Shown here: one piece after another, positions 60,119 through 64,000 of the stretch
How the letters are laid out: the number at the start of each line of letters is the position of its first letter
Numbering within the stretch: position 1 is the first letter of the stretch
Source of the DNA: Sipunculus nudus
Taxonomy: Eukaryota; Annelida; Sipuncula; Golfingiida; Sipunculidae
Assembly (NCBI GenBank): GCA_026874595.1
Contig: CM049313.1
Coordinates: forward strand, 46,880,159-46,944,158
DNA: 64,000 nt
Direction of reading: 5' to 3'
Notes under the pieces: model-generated
What the model saw: the letters and a program-made list of their open reading frames with translations, nothing else
Database searches by the model: none
Told to the model about the DNA's origin: nothing
Program-made: the position numbers and the translations under genes

Positions 60119-61081
60119 AATATCTATAAGAATAACACCCACCCTGCCTGCAACAACACAGCATAAATATCCTGAAAGGGAACCTTGCAGACAGCAAGTA
60201 CATTGATTTGTATATAACCATAACATTTTCTGATTTGAGAATTCTTCCAGTTCATTAATTACTCTCCTTTTGCTTTATAAATAAATATGCGTGTTGTGCG
60301 AACATGGTAAAAAACATATCCTCCTCCTGAGGCAGAGTCCTCTGAGGGAAGTGAGGAATTTGAAAACCTGTCCCAAAGACACTTGAGAAGCACGATTTTA
60401 CAAAGGGAAACCTTTAAGATGGTGTTTTCCTTGTCCCTGGGTCAAAAATTCTTATTATCAATAAGACCTTCACATAGACATAAACAGATTTTTGCTAATA
60501 TACTGTGACCCTCCCCAGTGTAATGATGCTATAAATGCAGGAAGATTATTAAATCGGCTGTTCCGAGAACTATCAATAATTCCTTGAACTTTTATATAAA
60601 CTGGTCAGAAAACACTATTTCAACTGCACAAAGGCTGTTTGTTTTGTTTATATCCACATGTTATGATAAATTTCAGGGGGCACCAAAATAATCAAAACAC
60701 ATTCAATAGGGGCATATCTAGTGGCGATTCAAATGATACAGTTTTTGCAAAGGATGTTTTGCACTAAGTGACCTTTCATCTTCCACATATATATGCAACC
60801 TACCACCTCAGGCCACCTGTTGTTTTTTCTGTTTGATAGCACTGTCATATGACTGTGTTTACAGACAACTTGTAGATTAACAAATTCCAACATCCATCAA
60901 AGAGTTCTTATACTTTTTTAACTGGAATTACCTAGTTCATTTATATGTATACACAGAATAAGCTGGCCATTCAAAATTGGCATGGTGATATTGATTTGTG
61001 CAGTTAACTATACTATTAAGTACTTTTAAATCCATGCTCATTCTTGAAAAAAAATGTTTATTGTATCCCAAATAAAAACAC
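60119..61081. other. AT-rich DNA without recognisable features
   Basis: No feature could be supported. Confidence 0.35.
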
Positions 61082-61811
61082 CTAACAGCACTTGCTAAAC
61101 TTAGATGTTCGAATCATGAATTAGCTATAGAAATGGGATGCCATAATAATATATCTTGTGAAGAGAGGATCTGTAAATATTTATGCTATCGATTCAATAC
61201 TGTTCAGGATAAAGCTCACTTTATGCAAGAATGTAAATTATATCATGATTTGAGGTTAAAATACATGAGACAAGACTTGCATTATACAAATGAACAAAAT
61301 TTTATCAAATTATTTAATTTAGATAATCCACTTGAAATAACAAAAGTTGCTGCGTATGTGTTTAATTCTTTTTTGAGGAGACAAAAAATGATAAATGGTT
61401 GAATTATGTATTTTACACAGTACTTCATGATGACAGCAAAATAGATGCACTGTGCGTGTAGGTATGCAAAAATGTTATGTGTTTATGGTATGATTTATTA
61501 GTCATTATAAGACTGTTACTTTACATTAATTATATTGTTGTAATTGTTGAATTGACTGTTAATTGAAATGTATATGTGTTTATACTTACTGATGATGGCA
61601 AAATAGATACATAGTGTATGTAGGTATGCAGTTATGTTACTTGTGTTAATGGCATTGTTTATTAGAAAATATAAGACTGCTACCTTGCATTGTATTGATG
61701 TATTTGTTTGACTGAATATTAATTGAAATGTTTGGAACTTTGGACCTGAGGCCTTTTTCCTGATTAAAACTTGTTCTGTATACACAGGATAAGCCAAAAA
61801 AAAAAAAAAAA
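61082..61811 (+). mobile_element. 5'-truncated LINE: ORF2 C-terminus, 3' UTR and poly(A)
   Basis: The frame 61082-61402 reads LTALAKLRCSNHELAIEMGC and continues through EERICKYLCYR, KAHFMQECKLYHDLRLKYMR to a TGA at 61400. This is the cysteine-bearing tail found after the reverse transcriptase of many non-LTR retrotransposons (ERIC..C / EDE.HF...C..Y..LR). The 3' UTR contains a direct duplication of about 166 bp (61421-61585 and 61586-61750, GATGATGGCAAAATAGATAC). It ends CAGGATAAGCC-A16 (61796-61811). The frame is unbroken over 107 codons. Endonuclease and RT domains are absent, which is the usual 5' truncation. The clade cannot be fixed from this part. Confidence 0.8.
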
Positions 61812-61988
61812 CATTCTATAGAAAAGGTTAAGGTAAAAAACTGGCTTTAAAGTTGTGATAGTATGAACTAATTACTGTATGTAATTTGACTCTGCATTTT
61901 AGATAATTCAGTTGAGTAGCCACATGTTCATGTTTTTGTTTACCACCGTTTTTATGACTCACTTACATCATATTTGACTGAAAAAATA

Positions 61989-62362
61989 ATAACCTATCGG
62001 CCTTTGCGTACGCTGTGCTCGGCTTGCGGAAATCTTCTTAAAGTACCAAAGTGACTAATATGAAAATCAGTCAACGTTCCTTCCATTTCATAGGCCCAAA
62101 AGTTTGGAATTCACTTCCCATTACACTTAGAAAATCTCCAACTCCTGTATCATTTAATACTAATTTAAAAATGTATCTCTTTCGGCAAGCTTTTGGTAAT
62201 TAATGTGCATTATTTTTTTTGGGGGGGGGGGGGACAGGCACAGGGAGTAGTTTCCATGAAATTGTATGTGGGTATGTGTGTGTGTGTGGGTGAATTGCGC
62301 TGTGAGTCCGACCATCGGAGAATTTGGCACTATATAAATACTATATATTATTATTTTTATTC
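61989..62362 (+). mobile_element. 5'-truncated CR1/L2-type LINE: ORF2 extreme C-terminus and tail
   Basis: Frame 1 (61989-62051) reads RPLRTLCSACGNLLKVPK. A -1 shift near 62051 leads into frame 2 (62051-62203), reading KISQRSFHFIGPKVWNSLPI and NLKMYLFRQAF. The RSF...P..WNSLP....F...LK..LF..AF signature is the standard C-terminus of CR1/L2-like ORF2. The tail contains a G13 run (62221-62233), a (TG)n, then GAGAATTTGGCACTATATAA, ATACTATATATTATTATTTT, as in L2-type 3' ends. It is a pseudogene fragment with one frameshift, lying 180 bp after the poly(A) of the previous LINE. Confidence 0.8.
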
Positions 62363-63165
62363 AAAGAAGGAACAGATCAAGACTTATTCTCCACCAACTG
62401 TTATCTGACCTGCAGGACCCTCTGCTTTCATGTTTGATCTTGATGGAATTCATCTCAATGGACCAGGACCACAAAAATATACCTTAAACTACTTTTGATT
62501 GTTTTATTATGTTTAAGGATATTTGTGGACTGTGGTGATAAAGAAAACTTAGTTGTGGTATATTTGTGGTAATAAAAACATTTATTATATAATGTACAAT
62601 ATATTTTAAAGGGAAAAAGTGTTTCAATTCATAATTTCTCTTCCAATTTACCTTCTAGATAACTGTGCAATATAATCTGATATTCAACTGACACTTGCAG
62701 TACTGAAATTGCATAATTTATAATAATTTGGAGTGTATTTAAGGTAATATGATGAAGGATTCTAATCCTTCATGACCTGGGATCACATGGGAGCTAACAT
62801 TTCTCTTTGACCTTGATCTTACGGACCATAAACTAAAAGACAAGATAATAAGTTGTCTGCAATATCAATAAACCCCCACCTCCATCAAAATGATTTATGG
62901 TAATAAGTATTCAATCTGTGGGCAATAATTTCTCTCAGGACATAAGTGAGTTTATTTTCCCCTTCCTCCATTGAATGCGAGTCATAAACCTTTTTTTATT
63001 TAAACTAATAATGCTATATATCTGTCAAATATATTTCTCATATATACAGATCTATAAAATTTTGCCTCTTATGAAATAAATAAATAAATGGATCTTCTCT
63101 AGATTTATACAAGGTGGAACATAAACACCTCCCTCAGGACATTAGCTCGCACTTGATTGTTACCT
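62363..63165. other. AT-rich DNA without recognisable features
   Basis: No feature could be supported. Confidence 0.35.
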
Positions 63166-63328
63166 ACTTTTACAGATCCTGACTTAAGATTGAGTATAAG
63201 AGAAAACCAAAGGGATGGGGTGAAGCCTATGGATACTCTTTCTGCTGTACAGATCCAGACTTAAGATTGCGTCCTGGTATAAGCCAGATTAAACTAAAGG
63301 GATAGGATGAAGCCTAGATACTCTAGCT
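63166..63328. repeat. Two-copy tandem duplication of about 80 bp
   Basis: ACAGATCCTGACTTAAGATTG, then AAAGGGATGGGGTGAAGCCT, then GATACTCT, recurs from 63248 with small indels. Confidence 0.8.
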
Positions 63329-63707
63329 GTTCCACCAACCTGTTTCCTGTGTTCTGTTCCTTAAATAAGATGTCAGTAAGTTTTTATTTACCTAGTTGAA
63401 ACTTAGGCCTTTTTATCTTCCATCCCCCCCCCTAAAATGCAACTATAATATACTATAAAATGTTATCGCTAAAATTTAAGTAAAAACAGGTGCACATGAG
63501 GGGATTGATGGATTTAAATACCTCCAAGGTAAAAAAATGAAACTAAAATGAAACTCAGATAAAGTACATTAAACAAATTAAAACTCATTCTTTCATATTC
63601 TATAAATTATCCATTTCTGAAACACTAATGTTTACATATGCAAAACCAATCTTTACTTGAAAAAGAAAATTTAACGGAGACAAATATGCTTTCACAACTG
63701 GGAAATA

Positions 63708-63710
<3 letters not shown>

Positions 63711-63778
<68 letters not shown>
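63711..63778. repeat. (TA)n microsatellite
   Basis: 68 bp of uninterrupted TA. It explains the poly-Ile/Tyr minus frame across it. Confidence 0.97.
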
Positions 63779-63781
<3 letters not shown>

Positions 63782-64000
63782 CTAATCTTCCCATTCCAGT
63801 TATAAATACACCAGATAAATGTTCAGATTTAATCAGCATTTGAGCTCTAACAGCAACCCTCAAATGGTTACATCTAATTGGCTACAGCCTATTTACCCAT
63901 ATTTTGCAACTACACAGATAACCATTTTCACACTAGCCATATGCTTTTCACAGAAGATCACTAATCTACGAGTGCGAGTGAATTATTGAAACTAATGACT

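Overview
The window is AT-rich, repeat-dense, intron/intergenic-type DNA of a metazoan, most likely a mollusc and probably a bivalve. That assignment is from memory, without a search: several repeat families here have hairpin ends followed by GTCCGTC/GTCTGT-rich stretches, and I associate them with molluscan genomes. There is no operon-like coding, rRNA, bona fide tRNA or CRISPR array. Almost all open frames of 60-135 codons are chance frames in AT-rich DNA or lie inside tandem repeats.

Genes. Three places carry gene-like signals. (1) A plus-strand three-exon candidate (ATG at 13995, exons 18371-18443 and 19050-19124) has consensus splice sites, a perfect CRE upstream and an AATAAA at 19207. 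It would make a cysteine-containing protein of about 46-50 residues that I do not recognise. (2) A minus-strand exon at 51286-50936 starts a protein with MAGIASVAST, has an in-frame stop before the ATG, a CAAGATGGCGG start context and a consensus donor. Its other exons would lie to the left, across long introns. (3) A CpG-rich block at about 1277-1600 looks like the promoter and first coding exon of a minus-strand gene running off the left edge. Weaker exon candidates are at 53672-53525 (minus) and 34555-34685.

Mobile and repeated DNA. The main element is a 2.9 kb copy (14764-17687) of a family with a 31-bp 5' hairpin, about eight tandem units of roughly 335 bp, a 14-bp palindrome near the 3' end and a terminal ACTTGTT. 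It sits in intron 1 of candidate gene (1). A second, reversed copy lies at 57196-58785 and a third runs off the left edge (1-36). The two 3' palindromes differ by a paired, compensatory change. A smaller element (55002-55257) has the same layout with different sequence, and 35920-36046 and 25169-25330 look like relatives. Five foldback elements lie at 8601-8826, 31059-32107, 56360-56586, 56647-56857 and 59550-60118. Two 5'-truncated LINE ends lie side by side (61082-61811 and 61989-62362). tRNA-derived SINEs lie at 40625-41600, 43949-44040 and 56135-56270. There is a probable solo LTR at 47702-48438.

Tandem repeats. The largest is a 2.1 kb array of a 35-bp unit (44040-46150) with dimeric and about 630-bp higher-order structure, beginning at the tail of a SINE. 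Others include a 30-bp x 7 array, two arrays of alternating CATATATG/CTTATAAG palindromes, several two-copy duplications of 60-300 bp, and long TA and G/C runs.

The rest is unannotated AT-rich DNA with a few compositionally distinct blocks that could be enhancers. The feature most worth follow-up as possibly undescribed is the hairpin-ended superfamily with covarying terminal stems.
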